DNA from: Rhodobacteraceae bacterium HLUCCO07
GTDB taxonomy: Bacteria > Pseudomonadota > Alphaproteobacteria > Rhodobacterales > Rhodobacteraceae
Assembly (NCBI GenBank): GCA_001314705.1
Contig: LJSU01000018.1
Span: 58,308-122,307, forward strand
Direction of reading: 5' to 3'
DNA length: 64,000 nt
The notes below the pieces were generated by a model. The model did not search any database. It saw only the letters and a program-made list of their open reading frames with translations, and was not told the origin of the DNA. Both the position numbers and the translations under genes were made by a program. Below, piece after piece: positions 38,609 to 47,809 of this stretch (its first letter is position 1; every line of letters begins with the position of its first letter).

Positions 38609-40056
38609 GCGGGAACCCCCGAATGGATATAGGATGTCTTGACGATGGTATAGAATTCCTCGGCCGCGCGACCCTGTTCGCGCGGGCCATAACTCGACGC
38701 GCCGCGCCCGCCAAAGGGGACGTGGTAATCGGTTCCGGCGGTTGGCAGGTTGACCATGACACAGCCCGCCCGCGCATGGCGGCGGAAATGCGTGGCGCGC
38801 GCCAGATCGCGGGTCATGATGCCGGCGGTCAGACCGAACTCGGTATCATTGGCAAGGTGCAACGCCTCGTCATAGCTGCCCGCCTTGATGACACAGGTGA
38901 TCGGCGCGAACATTTCCTCGCGGTTGATGCGCATCCCGTTGCGCGTGCCCGCGAACACGGCCGGGGCCATGTAATACCCTTCGGTCGCGCGCTCCAGCCG
39001 GGTGCCCCCGCAAAGCAATTCCGCGCCTTCTTGCTTGCCGGTCTCGATATAGTCGAGATTGGCGGCAAGCTGATCCGCGCTGACCACCGGCCCGATCTGC
39101 GTGCTCTCTTCCAGCGCATGACCGACCTTCAAGGCCCGCGTCGCCTCGACTAGCCGTTCGACAAAGGCATCATGGATACGCTCATGCACGACAAGGCGGC
39201 TGGCGGCGGTGCATTTCTGCCCCGTCCCGCCAAAAGCCGCGTTGGCGGCATGGGCCACGGCCAGGTCAAGGTCGCAATCCTCCATGATCACCATCGGGTT
39301 CTTGGACCCCATTTCCATCTGGAGCCTGGTCATGTTGGGTATGGCCGCCGCCGCGATCCCGCGCCCCACGGGAACCGAGCCGGTAAAGCTGATCGCGTCC
39401 ACAGCCGCGCTTCTTGCCAGTGCCTGCCCGACCGCGCGGCCCGGCCCCATCACGAGGTTGAACAGCCCCTTGGGCAGATCCTGTTTCGCAATGATCTGCG
39501 TTAGCGCCACGGCGCTGGCGGGTGTCTGGTTGGCGGGCTTCCAGATCACGGCGTTGCCAAAAGCCAGCGCGGGCGCGATTTTCCACGCAGGCGTGGCCAC
39601 GGGGAAGTTCCACGGGCTGATGATCGCCACCACGCCCACGGGTTCGCGGCGCACGTCGATCTCGATGTCGGGGCGCACGCTGTCGGCTGTCTGACCCAGT
39701 TGCCGCAGGGCTTCCGCCGCGAAATAGGTAAAGAACTGACCCGCGCGATAGGCTTCGCCCTTGCCTTCGCCCAGGGGCTTGCCTTCCTCGCGCGCAATCA
39801 GCGCCCCGATCTCCTCGGCCCGCGCCATCAACTCGGTGCCGATCGCCATCAGAACGTCATGGCGCTTTTGCGGGCCGGTGGCCCCCCATTCAGCCTGTGT
39901 GCGATGCGCGGCAGTCAAGGCATCGTCGAGCTGCGCCTCGTCGGCTTGCGCGAAATGCCCGATCACGTCCGCCAGGTCCGACGGGTTGCGGTTTTCGACC
40001 GCTGCCACCCCGTCACGCCATTCGCCTGCGATGTAATTGCGGGTTTCCAATGTCAT
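38605..40056 (-). CDS. NAD(P)+-dependent aldehyde dehydrogenase
   Basis: This 483-residue ALDH-superfamily enzyme oxidises an aldehyde to an acid. The NAD-binding motif (IISPWNFPVATPAWKIAPAL), a Gly-rich turn (FTGSVPVGRGIA), the general-base Glu in LQMEMGSKNP and the nucleophile Cys in GTGQKCTAASRL are all present. Length is normal. It lies 24 bp after the Ldh-type oxidoreductase and overlaps the M19 gene by 4 bp. Alcohol-type dehydrogenase followed by aldehyde dehydrogenase suggests stepwise oxidation of a substrate side chain, but the substrate is not visible. Confidence 0.93.
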   Translation of the reverse strand: MTLETRNYIAGEWRDGVAAVENRNPSDLADVIGHFAQADEAQLDDALTAAHRTQAEWGATGPQKRHDVLMAIGTELMARAEEIGALIAREEGKPLGEGKGEAYRAGQFFTYFAAEALRQLGQTADSVRPDIEIDVRREPVGVVAIISPWNFPVATPAWKIAPALAFGNAVIWKPANQTPASAVALTQIIAKQDLPKGLFNLVMGPGRAVGQALARSAAVDAISFTGSVPVGRGIAAAAIPNMTRLQMEMGSKNPMVIMEDCDLDLAVAHAANAAFGGTGQKCTAASRLVVHERIHDAFVERLVEATRALKVGHALEESTQIGPVVSADQLAANLDYIETGKQEGAELLCGGTRLERATEGYYMAPAVFAGTRNGMRINREEMFAPITCVIKAGSYDEALHLANDTEFGLTAGIMTRDLARATHFRRHARAGCVMVNLPTAGTDYHVPFGGRGASSYGPREQGRAAEEFYTIVKTSYIHSGVPA

Positions 40057-40080
40057 GTTCTTCCTTCCCGCTTCCCGCGT

Positions 40081-41082
40081 TCAGGCGGTTTTGATCCTGT
40101 CCATCAGCGCCGCATCGACCACGACACCCTCGCGCAGGGTCTGCGCACGGTTGGCCGCGCGGCGCGCACCGGGCAGGCGCGCGCCCTCCTGGTCCGTGAT
40201 CGCCTCGGCCAGCTGCGCCATCGCCGTACCGAACCCGTCGCCGGAAAACGCGCCCGGATCGAAGCCGATGAAAAACTGCCCCGTGCCCGGCGGCCCGCCC
40301 TTGGGCCCGGAAAAGGGGCTGGCTTCCATCCCCAGGTTGCCACCGGCGAGCGCAGCGGCAAAGATCTCGACCATCAGGCCCACGCCAAAACCCTTTTGCC
40401 CGCCCACGGGCCGCATCGAGCCGGCCAACGCGGCTTCGGCATCTTCGGTCGGGTTGCCATCGACATCCAGCGCCCAGCCTGGCTCGATCACCTCCCCCTT
40501 GCGCGCCCGCAGGATGATCTCGGATTTCGCAATGGCGCTTGCGGATTGATCTATCACGAGACGTGCCCCGCCCGATCCGTCGGGCACCGCCAGCGCGAAC
40601 GGGTTCGTGCCTATCACCGCCTTCGTGCCCCCGGTCGGCGCCATGGAGGCAGGCGCATTGGTAAAGCACAACCCCACCAAGCCGGCCTCGGCCAACCGTC
40701 CTGCATGATGTCCCAAAACACCGCAATTATAGGACCGCGACACCGCCATCGCCGCGACACCCTGTTCGCGTACGGCTGCGTCGAACACGGGCCAGCCACC
40801 ATCAATCGCCGCATGGGCAAACCCATGCGCAGCATCGACAAGGATCGCACCGGGGCGCGGGTGCGAAACCGTCGGGATGGCAGCGCCCAGAACCTTCCCG
40901 CAGCGCAGATGTTCGGCATAAACCGGGATATAAATCAATCCGTGGCTGCGTATTCCGTCCCGCTCGGCCAGGCGCGTCGAACGCGCAACCGGAACGGCCT
41001 GCTGCCGCGACGCGCCAGCGCTGACCAGCGTTTCAAGAGCAAGCTCTTCGACCTGGTCCAGCGTCAGTCTCATGTCTGTCAT
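40081..41082 (-). CDS. Ldh-family (malate/lactate-type) NAD(P)H oxidoreductase
   Basis: This 333-residue protein belongs to the LDH2/MDH2 family, which includes ureidoglycolate, sulfolactate and delta-1-piperideine/pyrroline-2-carboxylate reductases. Seen motifs are SRSYNCGVLGHHAGRLAEAGLVG (the conserved His region), TGGTKAVIGTNPFALAVPDGSG and GQKGFGVGLMVEIFAAALAG. The family's range is wide, so the substrate cannot be assigned. It is the first gene of the long minus-strand run down to proV and is divergent from the LysR regulator across a 95-bp gap. Confidence 0.88.
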   Translation of the reverse strand: MTDMRLTLDQVEELALETLVSAGASRQQAVPVARSTRLAERDGIRSHGLIYIPVYAEHLRCGKVLGAAIPTVSHPRPGAILVDAAHGFAHAAIDGGWPVFDAAVREQGVAAMAVSRSYNCGVLGHHAGRLAEAGLVGLCFTNAPASMAPTGGTKAVIGTNPFALAVPDGSGGARLVIDQSASAIAKSEIILRARKGEVIEPGWALDVDGNPTEDAEAALAGSMRPVGGQKGFGVGLMVEIFAAALAGGNLGMEASPFSGPKGGPPGTGQFFIGFDPGAFSGDGFGTAMAQLAEAITDQEGARLPGARRAANRAQTLREGVVVDAALMDRIKTA

Positions 41083-41176
41083 GCAACACCCCCGGGAAGG
41101 AGTGTAAGAGCGATGGATTATTCAGATCAAACAAATTAAAATGTAATTTACTTCAGGTTTGTTGAAACGCGTCTTC

Positions 41177-42106
41177 ATGATACGATCCCATGCTCTTCGT
41201 GTTTTTGTCGCAGTGGCGGATTGCGGAAACATCCGCGATGCCGCCAAAGCCCTTGGCCGGACGGTCTCGGCCGTCTCGATGACGCTCAAGCAACTCGAAT
41301 CGGAACTCGGCGCACCGCTGTTCGAAACCGACCGCAAGCACACCCTGACGGTGCTTGGCCACGAGGTGCGCAAGCTGGCCAGGGACCTGCTGCGCGAACA
41401 CGATCGGACCACCGAACGCATCGCAGCGATCGCTGCCGGCCGGGAAGGTGCCCTGAGGATCGCTGCCGTGCCGTCCGTTGCGGCACAGCTCCTGCCGCCG
41501 GTCCTGACAGAGATGCTGGAGGTTCACTCCGGAATCCAGATCGAGTTGCTCGATACCGACAGCACGAGCATGCACGCGCTGGTCGAAACCGGGGAAGTCG
41601 AACTCGGCATCGGCGGCGAGCCTCATGCCCGCTCGGACCTGCGCTTCATCCCCCTGTTCCACGACCCGTTCCGATTGGTCTGCCGCAAGGACCATCCGCT
41701 TGCCTGCGCGGCAACACCCTTGAAGCGGGCGGACCTGAAGGAACATCAACTCATCAGCAACAAATCGACGACCGGGTTCTACGACCTCGAACACAGCGGA
41801 CCGCATCAAGCGTCTACGCTCAGCGCACGCAATGTCATCTCGCTCCTTGCGCTCGTGCGCGCCGGGGCCGGTGCGACGATCCTGCCGGCCCTTGCCACAC
41901 GCACCATAGATGGCGATCTGCGCGCACTGGCGCTGGATGATCCCGCGGCGCGGCGGACGGTCGGCTTTGTCTTGCGGCGAAACGGCAACCCAAGCCCGAT
42001 TTGTGCCGCTTTCCAGAACCGGTTTCTCGACCTGATCCGATCCACTGAGATCGCGCCCTCCGGCGAAGTCGCACAGCCGCTCATCTGGCCCGGCCGCCTC
42101 GCCTGA
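41177..42106 (+). CDS. LysR-family transcriptional regulator
   Basis: This 309-residue regulator has an N-terminal helix-turn-helix (LRVFVAVADCGNIRDAAKALGRTVSAVSMTLKQLE) and a periplasmic-binding-like effector domain from about residue 90 (LRIAAVPSVAAQLLPPVLTE). It is divergent from the Ldh-ALDH-M19-ProXWV run, the classic arrangement for a LysR protein that controls its neighbour through the shared gap. The start is uncertain. The ATG at 41177 has no strong ribosome site, and an in-frame TTG lies at 41159. Confidence 0.88.
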   Translation: MIRSHALRVFVAVADCGNIRDAAKALGRTVSAVSMTLKQLESELGAPLFETDRKHTLTVLGHEVRKLARDLLREHDRTTERIAAIAAGREGALRIAAVPSVAAQLLPPVLTEMLEVHSGIQIELLDTDSTSMHALVETGEVELGIGGEPHARSDLRFIPLFHDPFRLVCRKDHPLACAATPLKRADLKEHQLISNKSTTGFYDLEHSGPHQASTLSARNVISLLALVRAGAGATILPALATRTIDGDLRALALDDPAARRTVGFVLRRNGNPSPICAAFQNRFLDLIRSTEIAPSGEVAQPLIWPGRLA

Positions 42107-42179
42107 ACCGGTGTCCGCCGCGCGACCACATGGACCACCTGTTCGCTGGCGCAAAGGTGCGAAGGGCACACCCTGTGAT

Positions 42180-42830
42180 CTAACCTGCGCGATCGGCTGA
42201 AAGGCGGTTCAACAACGCGCCATAGGTCTCCACACCTTGCGCCCCGGTCACCAGGTGCTGAAGGTCGAACACCATCGCCGGCACCCCGCGAATACCCTTT
42301 TCGGCCCAGAACCGCTGAATCGTGCGCACCTCGGGGGCAAAGCGTTCGGTTTCCAGTGCCTCGCGCGCATCCGCGGGATCGAGCCCGGTCTCGCCCGCAA
42401 TGGCCGCCAGCATGTCCATGTCCGACACATCCCGCGCATCGGTGAAATGCGCCCGGAACAAGGCCAGCTTCATCTCGGTCTGGCGCCCCTGCGTCTCGGC
42501 CCATTCGATCAGCTGGTGGGCACGAAAGGTATTCACCATCCGGCTCTGGTCCGAAAAGTTGAAAGCGAACCCGAGCTCCGCCCCCAACCGGGTGAGCCTG
42601 TCGCGCGCCTGCGCACTCTCTTGCGCGGTGCTGCCGTATTTCTCGGCCATGTGCGCGCGCAGGTCCTGCCCCTCGGGCGGCATGTCCGGATTGAGTTCGA
42701 ACGGGTGCCACAGGATCGTCACCGCGACTCCACTGTCGCGGATCGCCCGGTCCAGTTGGCGATATCCGATGATGCACCAGGGGCAGACCACGTCCGAAAC
42801 GATGTCGATGCGCAGCGGATCGCTTGTCAT
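42180..42830 (-). CDS. DsbA-family (FrnE-like) thioredoxin-fold oxidoreductase
   Basis: This 216-residue protein has the cytosolic DsbA-like fold. The active-site motif CPWC is at Cys16-Cys19 (VSDVVCPWCIIGYRQLD). The long helical insert and the cis-Pro loop GIRGVPAMVFD are typical of the FrnE/2-hydroxychromene isomerase-like branch. There is no signal peptide, so it works in the cytosol. Its start overlaps the LytTR gene stop by 4 bp (ATGA), so the two are translationally coupled. Confidence 0.92.
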   Translation of the reverse strand: MTSDPLRIDIVSDVVCPWCIIGYRQLDRAIRDSGVAVTILWHPFELNPDMPPEGQDLRAHMAEKYGSTAQESAQARDRLTRLGAELGFAFNFSDQSRMVNTFRAHQLIEWAETQGRQTEMKLALFRAHFTDARDVSDMDMLAAIAGETGLDPADAREALETERFAPEVRTIQRFWAEKGIRGVPAMVFDLQHLVTGAQGVETYGALLNRLSADRAG

Positions 42831-43609
42831 TTGATCTCTCTCCCACGTGGCAAAAGGCCCGCATCACGGATCGCTGGCAGGTAAGTGCGGCTGACCGGGA
42901 TCTCGCGACCGCCGGTCATGGTCAGGATCGCGCGTTCACCCTCGCGCCTTGCAGCCTGTACCTGATCCGTCGCGACCCAGTGCGAGCGATGCACCCGAAT
43001 TCCTGCACCCTCGCCAGCCTCGCGTATCGCATCCGTCAGGCGCATCAACACCAACGCACTTCCCCGTGTCGTGACCACCTCGACATAGTGATCCTGCACC
43101 GAAATTGACACGAGCATCCCCCGCTTGTCGAGCGGTAGCCGGTCGAGCAGGGGCGGGGGCGCACCGGCCTGATCGGCCCCGCCGGACTCTCCCGCCGCCA
43201 TGGCATAAAGCCCCGTCGCCACGACGAGCGCGACGAAAAGGATCTGCAGGATCAGCAGCCAGCGCGACGCCATATCGAAGGGCGACCGGCCAAACACAAG
43301 AGCATTGAGCAAAAGCACGATCAGCGTCGCCAGCGCGCCGGTGACTACAACGGATAGGACCGCGCGCAGCCGGGGCCTCTTGATCCATTGATCGCACAGC
43401 CGATCGGTCAACACCCCGGCCGAAAAGGTCAGCACCACAACCGCTCCCCAATAGCCTGCCCGCGCCAGCGGGCCAAGGATGTCGATGGTGCCGAACGGCC
43501 CCGACACCGCCAGGATCAGGATTGCCGCAACCAGCCCCGCCAGCACCCGTCCCCGGGCAAGAAAGGCACGTGTTTCACGAAGCGCGAATTGCGTTGCCCC
43601 GGGTTTCAC
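42827..43609 (-). CDS. Membrane-bound LytTR-type DNA-binding regulator
   Basis: This 260-residue protein has an N-terminal membrane part with about four helices (residues about 22-130), then a cytosolic LytTR DNA-binding domain (about 155-250). The domain motifs are VSISVQDHYVEVVTTRG, VHRSHWVA and the terminal VSRTYLPAIRDAG. The GTG start at 43609 follows GGAGGAAATTC. It is coupled to the DsbA-like gene and divergent from the DUF2306 gene. The layout suggests a one-component sensor of membrane or redox state, which is inference only. Confidence 0.87.
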   Translation of the reverse strand: MKPGATQFALRETRAFLARGRVLAGLVAAILILAVSGPFGTIDILGPLARAGYWGAVVVLTFSAGVLTDRLCDQWIKRPRLRAVLSVVVTGALATLIVLLLNALVFGRSPFDMASRWLLILQILFVALVVATGLYAMAAGESGGADQAGAPPPLLDRLPLDKRGMLVSISVQDHYVEVVTTRGSALVLMRLTDAIREAGEGAGIRVHRSHWVATDQVQAARREGERAILTMTGGREIPVSRTYLPAIRDAGLLPRGREIK

Positions 43610-43711
43610 GAATTTCCTCCGTTGTTCGGCACACCGATAATTGAGCCGGGCCAGCGTGCGGGCGATGACCGCCCCGTCACCTCGGACATATCAAACAGAA
43701 AGGACAATGAC

Positions 43712-44215
43712 ATGACCCTGACGCCGTTTTTCGACAGCTCTCTGGTGGTGCAGTTGCACATCGTCACCGCCCTCGCGGCGCTGGCCATCGGGCCAGTGGC
43801 GCTGATGCGGCGGCGGCGCGACCGGCTGCACCGCACGCTGGGCTATGTCTGGGTGACGGCAATGGCGGTGACGGCACTGAGTTCCTTTTTCATTTACACG
43901 ATCAGGATCCTTGGCCCGTTCAGCCCGATTCACGCCCTCTCAGCGGCCACGCTGGTTCTGCTCTGGGTGGGCATTGGCCATATCCGGGCAGGGCGGGTCG
44001 CCGATCACCGCCGCACGATGCTGTCGCTTTACGTTTTCGGCATGGGCATACCCGGCCTCTTCACCCTGCTGCCCGGGCGGATCATGAACGCGATCCTGTT
44101 TCCCACGACCCCGGTGGGCGGCTTCGGAACGGCACTTGCCATGACCAGCGCGATTGCACTGGTCTGGGGGCTGCGGAGACCGGATCACATCCGCTTGCTC
44201 CTCGGGCGCGCCTGA
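43712..44215 (+). CDS. DUF2306 integral membrane protein
   Basis: This 167-residue protein has four to five predicted membrane helices. The motif RDRLHRTLGYVWVTAMAVTALSS followed by HRRTMLSLYVFGMGIPGLFTLLPGR matches DUF2306, a family of small membrane proteins of unknown function that keep several His residues. The ATG at 43712 is chosen for the AAGGACAATGAC ribosome site; the open frame to 43388 is a shadow of the divergent LytTR gene. It probably shares a promoter region with that regulator and could be its target. Confidence 0.8.
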   Translation: MTLTPFFDSSLVVQLHIVTALAALAIGPVALMRRRRDRLHRTLGYVWVTAMAVTALSSFFIYTIRILGPFSPIHALSAATLVLLWVGIGHIRAGRVADHRRTMLSLYVFGMGIPGLFTLLPGRIMNAILFPTTPVGGFGTALAMTSAIALVWGLRRPDHIRLLLGRA

Positions 44216-44399
44216 TCGTTTCCCTTCCCTTGGGTCAGTTTTTCCTTGCCCGATGCGCGAGACGAATTCATACTGAAATGAATTGAATACCCGGATTTTT
44301 CGCGCATCGGGACCGTTTCCCGACGATCAAGTTAAAATTTGCAGCAGGTTTGCGATGCAGGGCAGAACATGCAATTCGCAAGGCTCGGGGGAGGAAATC

Positions 44400-46118
44400 A
44401 TGTTTTCCAAGCACTTCATGGTCGCCATTTTGTCAGCCACCCTGATAACCGGAACAACGGGGCGGCTCATGGCCGATAACGGCCTCGTCGGTGGGCTCGT
44501 GGGCGGGATCATCGGTGGCGCGCTGATGAACGAAGCCGCCAAGAACAACCGATCCAAGCAACGGGTCTATCGCACCACGCGGCCGGCCGTGTCGTCCTCC
44601 CAACGCGAGCAGAACCGCGAGGTGCAAAGCGCGCTCAATCATTTCTCCTGGAACGTCGGTTCCACCGATGGCGTTCTCGGGAGTCGCTCGCGGGCAGGGA
44701 TCTCGCAATACCAGGCTTTCATGCAATTCCCGGTTACCGGCAAATTGACCGAGCTTGAACGCACCATCCTCGTCACGTCGTTCCAGAGAGCGCAACTCGG
44801 CGGCGCCGCTGTGACGCGGACCGTTTCAAACCACCCGCAGGGGCTCCGGGGTCTGCTGCTCGAAACCCGCGACCAGATCGCCAACGGATCCACCGCCGGC
44901 CACAGGGAAGACACCATCGGGGGCCTGCCCCCCCGGGTCTCGGCCGCCGTGTTCGAGATTGCGCGCAATGCGAATGTCGAACCGCAACAACTGCTTTCGC
45001 GCGCAGGCTTCATTCAACTGGCCGACATGAACAATGACGGCAGAACCGATTACCTTCTCGACACGTCGGTCACGGGTTCGGGGTTCTGGTGCAACGACAG
45101 ATCCTGTGTGGTCCGGGTCTTCGCATCCACGCCCGACGGGTATGTGCGCAATGATTTTCAGGCCGTCGATGCAACACCCGCAATGTTCACCTGCCAGCAG
45201 GGCGATTGCCGGATCAGCGAGCAACAGCCCAACCAGCCACAAATGGCAGGGGCCGCGCCAGACGCTTCGACGCAAGACACGCTTCCCGATCGCTCCGAGG
45301 CTTCAACGCCCAAGGCTCCTGCTTTCTCTTCGCAACTGGCATCCGCCGAGGATGAAGGCAAACCCGCGTTTCCAAGTTTCGCCACGGCCACCGAACCGAC
45401 ACGACCGGCATCTCTGGCCTCCTTCTGCGCAAAGGTTGGACTGGTCACCTCGTCGAACGGTGGCTTCATCAAAGCGGACACGCTTGTCGACGCCGAACAG
45501 GCATTGGGCGAACAGTTCTGCCTCGCCCGCAGCTATGCGATGGAACAGGGCGAGACGATGATCGCCGCGATCAAGGGCTTCTCGGAGTCCGAAATCGCGG
45601 CCCAGTGCAGGGATTTCGGGGCACTCGTCAAGCCATACACCAGGGAAATCGCCGATTTCCCGCGCGCCGAGACGCTTCGCCGGACGGCAAGCTTCACGGA
45701 AGAAACCGGCATGGGCGCCGATCAGCTTGGCGCCACGGCAAAAATCTGTCTCTCCGTGGGCTATCGAACCGACGACATGGACATCGCCGTCGGCTCGGCA
45801 CTGGTCCTCGCGGCAGTCGGACTCGACGCCTATGGCGAGATGATCGGCCATCACCTGGCCACCGGCATCGGGGTGGCGCACCGCCCGGAAATGACGATGG
45901 ACTGGTACGAGGCCGCCAGTCGTGCAACTCCGGTTTTCGCGCCCGGTCAACCCGAACGCGCCAGCCTGATCCAAAAGGCGGCGATGATGATGAACAGCCA
46001 CGGCGCGACCACTCGATCGGTGTCGCCCGAACCGGCGAGCACACAGGGTCAGGGCCTTCCGGGTTTCGCGTCCAAGGCGGCAGAGGTTTTCTCGCAAGCC
46101 AGGCAGACACAGGACTGA
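44400..46118 (+). CDS. Exported 572-residue protein with peptidoglycan-binding-like domain
   Basis: The ATG at 44400 follows GGGGAGGAA. A signal peptide (residues about 1-25, VAILSATLITGTTGRLMA) is followed by a glycine-zipper-like stretch (GLVGGLVGGIIGGALMNEAA). A putative peptidoglycan-binding helix bundle comes next (EVQSALNHFSWNVGSTDGVLGSRSRAGISQYQAF). A middle part has an aspartate-rich loop (ADMNNDGRTDYLLDT) and two Cys-containing turns. The C-terminal half has four further Cys and Ala-rich helices (ISVGSALVLAAVGL-like). The function is unknown. It is probably a periplasmic or envelope protein. An inverted repeat at 46157-46177 follows and may end the transcript. Confidence 0.72.
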   Translation: MFSKHFMVAILSATLITGTTGRLMADNGLVGGLVGGIIGGALMNEAAKNNRSKQRVYRTTRPAVSSSQREQNREVQSALNHFSWNVGSTDGVLGSRSRAGISQYQAFMQFPVTGKLTELERTILVTSFQRAQLGGAAVTRTVSNHPQGLRGLLLETRDQIANGSTAGHREDTIGGLPPRVSAAVFEIARNANVEPQQLLSRAGFIQLADMNNDGRTDYLLDTSVTGSGFWCNDRSCVVRVFASTPDGYVRNDFQAVDATPAMFTCQQGDCRISEQQPNQPQMAGAAPDASTQDTLPDRSEASTPKAPAFSSQLASAEDEGKPAFPSFATATEPTRPASLASFCAKVGLVTSSNGGFIKADTLVDAEQALGEQFCLARSYAMEQGETMIAAIKGFSESEIAAQCRDFGALVKPYTREIADFPRAETLRRTASFTEETGMGADQLGATAKICLSVGYRTDDMDIAVGSALVLAAVGLDAYGEMIGHHLATGIGVAHRPEMTMDWYEAASRATPVFAPGQPERASLIQKAAMMMNSHGATTRSVSPEPASTQGQGLPGFASKAAEVFSQARQTQD

Positions 46119-46156
46119 CGCGGACCGCGACCCTCGCGAAGCGTGGTGCCGGTGCG

Positions 46157-46177
46157 ACCGTCCAGTGATCGGACGGT
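46157..46177. other. Inverted repeat after the 572-residue gene
   Basis: A perfect 7-bp stem (ACCGTCC, 46157-46163, with GGACGGT, 46171-46177) has a 7-nt loop. No T-run follows on either strand, so it is a weak terminator candidate or structured RNA upstream of the tRNA gene. Confidence 0.35.
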
Positions 46178-46305
46178 TGCCCCGGCAATGGCGACAAGAG
46201 CAAGAATATGCAAAGGATGCCAACATTTGCTACCCCGACGCGCGTATTTCCTCTTCACATCCCGTTTCGGTTTCGCTAAGACGCGCCTCACCAAGTCAGG
46301 GCAGT

Positions 46306-46392
46306 GCGGTCGTGGCGGAATTGGTAGACGCGCAGCGTTGAGGTCGCTGTGGGGTAACTCCCGTGGAAGTTCGAGTCTTCTCGACCGCACCA
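46306..46392 (+). tRNA. tRNA-Leu(GAG)
   Basis: The acceptor strands GCGGTCG (46306-46312) and CGACCGC (46382-46388) pair perfectly, with discriminator A and an encoded CCA (46390-46392). The D-arm, the anticodon stem CAGCG/CGCTG with loop TTGAGGT (anticodon GAG at 46340-46342), a long class II variable arm and a TTCGAGT T-loop are all present. The long variable arm confirms a leucine-type tRNA. It reads CTC/CTT codons. No integrase or attachment repeat is seen beside it. Confidence 0.96.
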
Positions 46393-46416
46393 ACATCTCC
46401 CAAAACTGTTTGTCGT

Positions 46417-46438
46417 CCAAGTGTTAACTGTCACTTGG
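46417..46438. other. Inverted repeat downstream of tRNA-Leu
   Basis: CCAAGTG (46417-46423) pairs with CACTTGG (46432-46438) around an 8-nt loop, 25 bp after the tRNA. There is no T-run. It may help end or process the tRNA transcript. Confidence 0.35.
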
Positions 46439-46615
46439 AGAGACGAATGGGCTCCAGTCCGGCACACAGGGTCAGGCGTAAAAGCACCTGCGACCATAAC
46501 CGCCGGCTACCGAAATCGGTTGCCCGAACTTCGGACAAACCGTGACCGCCCACGTCGGCTTCTCACAGGTCGGAAGCGGGTGGGGCGCGCCGGGTGACGG
46601 GCATGGGGCCCGGGT

Positions 46616-47809
46616 TCAAAGCGAAGGGTTGGCGTGCAAGGCTTTGCCAAGGGCCGAGATCCCGGTCCGGATATTGTCCAGCGACTGCGCCGAGAAATTC
46701 AGTCGGGCGTGGTTGGCGCGCGGGGTCAGCGGAAAGAACGTCGCACCGGGCACATAGGCGACACGCGCCTGCGGCAAGGCCACTTCACGCATGAAGGCCG
46801 TGGCGTCAAAACCCTCGTCAAAGGTGAGCCAGGTGAACAGTCCGCCGTCGGGATCGGTGGCGGTGATGTCTTGCGGGAAATATTGGCGAATGGCGTCCAG
46901 CATTACCTCTTTCTTGCGGGCATAGGCTTCGCGCAGGGTGGCGATATGGGCCGCAAGGTCATAGCGATCCAGAAACAGGCTCGCAGCGGCCATGTTCAGC
47001 GTTGACGTCTGGGTGTCGGCAGCAACCTTCAACAGCCCCATGCGCGCCAGCAGCTCCGGGGCCGCCACCGCCCAGCCAATGCGCAGACCCGGCACGAGAA
47101 CCTTTGAAAAGCTGCCCAGGTGAATGACCCGTCCCTCGGTATCCAGCGATTTGAGCGTGGGCAGGTGCCGACCCTCGAACCGGATCTGGCGGTAGGGCGT
47201 ATCCTCCAGCACGATCAGGTCATGGCGGTTGGCGAGCGCAATCAATTCCTTGCGCCGAGCGAGCGAGAGCGTCACACCGGTCGGGTTCTGGAAATCCGGA
47301 ATGGTATATATCATCCGGGCCCTTGGGTTGGCCGCAAGAATTTCCCGCAGGGCCTCGGTTTGCATCCCGTCGGTGTCGACCGGGACCACGGCATAGTCCG
47401 GCTGACTGGGTTCGAACGCGATCAACGCGCCCAGAAAGGTAGGGTCTTCGGTGACGATCACATCACCGGGGTCAATCAACATCCGCGCCGCGAAGTCGAG
47501 GCCCTGCTGCGATCCTTGCAGGATCAGGACATCATCGCCGGTGCAGGCCATGCCATCCGCCGTCATCAGCCCGGCAATCTGGTCGCGCAGATGCGGAAGG
47601 CCATTGGAGGGGGCATATTGCATCGCGGCCCCGCCGGCCTCTCGGATGATCTCATGGAACACCGCATCCAGCTGCTCGGCGGGAAACAGTGTCGCATCAG
47701 GATAGCCGCCGCCGAAGGAAATGATCGAAGGGTCCGCGCCCAGGGCCAACAGTTCACCGATGGCAGAGGGCTGAACCTTGTCCATTCGTTGCGCGTATCT
47801 GGGTGTCAT
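46616..47809 (-). CDS. PLP-dependent aminotransferase (2-aminoadipate/MocR-like fold type I)
   Basis: This 397-residue cytosolic enzyme belongs to the fold type I aminotransferases. Seen motifs are ISFGGGYPDATLFP, QYAPSNGLPHLRDQIAG, YTIPDFQNPTGVTLS and the PLP-binding Lys in LGSFSKVLVPGLRIGW, with the C-terminal substrate Arg in ANHARLNFS. It resembles LysN-type aminotransferases and the catalytic half of MocR regulators, but there is no DNA-binding N-terminus here. The ATG at 47809 gives a normal family length; the frame is open to 48004. It is divergent from the second ProU operon. Confidence 0.88.
   Translation of the reverse strand: MTPRYAQRMDKVQPSAIGELLALGADPSIISFGGGYPDATLFPAEQLDAVFHEIIREAGGAAMQYAPSNGLPHLRDQIAGLMTADGMACTGDDVLILQGSQQGLDFAARMLIDPGDVIVTEDPTFLGALIAFEPSQPDYAVVPVDTDGMQTEALREILAANPRARMIYTIPDFQNPTGVTLSLARRKELIALANRHDLIVLEDTPYRQIRFEGRHLPTLKSLDTEGRVIHLGSFSKVLVPGLRIGWAVAAPELLARMGLLKVAADTQTSTLNMAAASLFLDRYDLAAHIATLREAYARKKEVMLDAIRQYFPQDITATDPDGGLFTWLTFDEGFDATAFMREVALPQARVAYVPGATFFPLTPRANHARLNFSAQSLDNIRTGISALGKALHANPSL

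Noticed and set aside
41117-41136. Second FNR-type box between the LysR and Ldh genes
   Set aside because: Only one half-site (ATCAA) is good. The other half matches 3 of 5 bases at the right spacing.
46306-46615. Integration site at tRNA-Leu
   Set aside because: No integrase, no repeat of the tRNA 3' end and no change in gene style is seen downstream.
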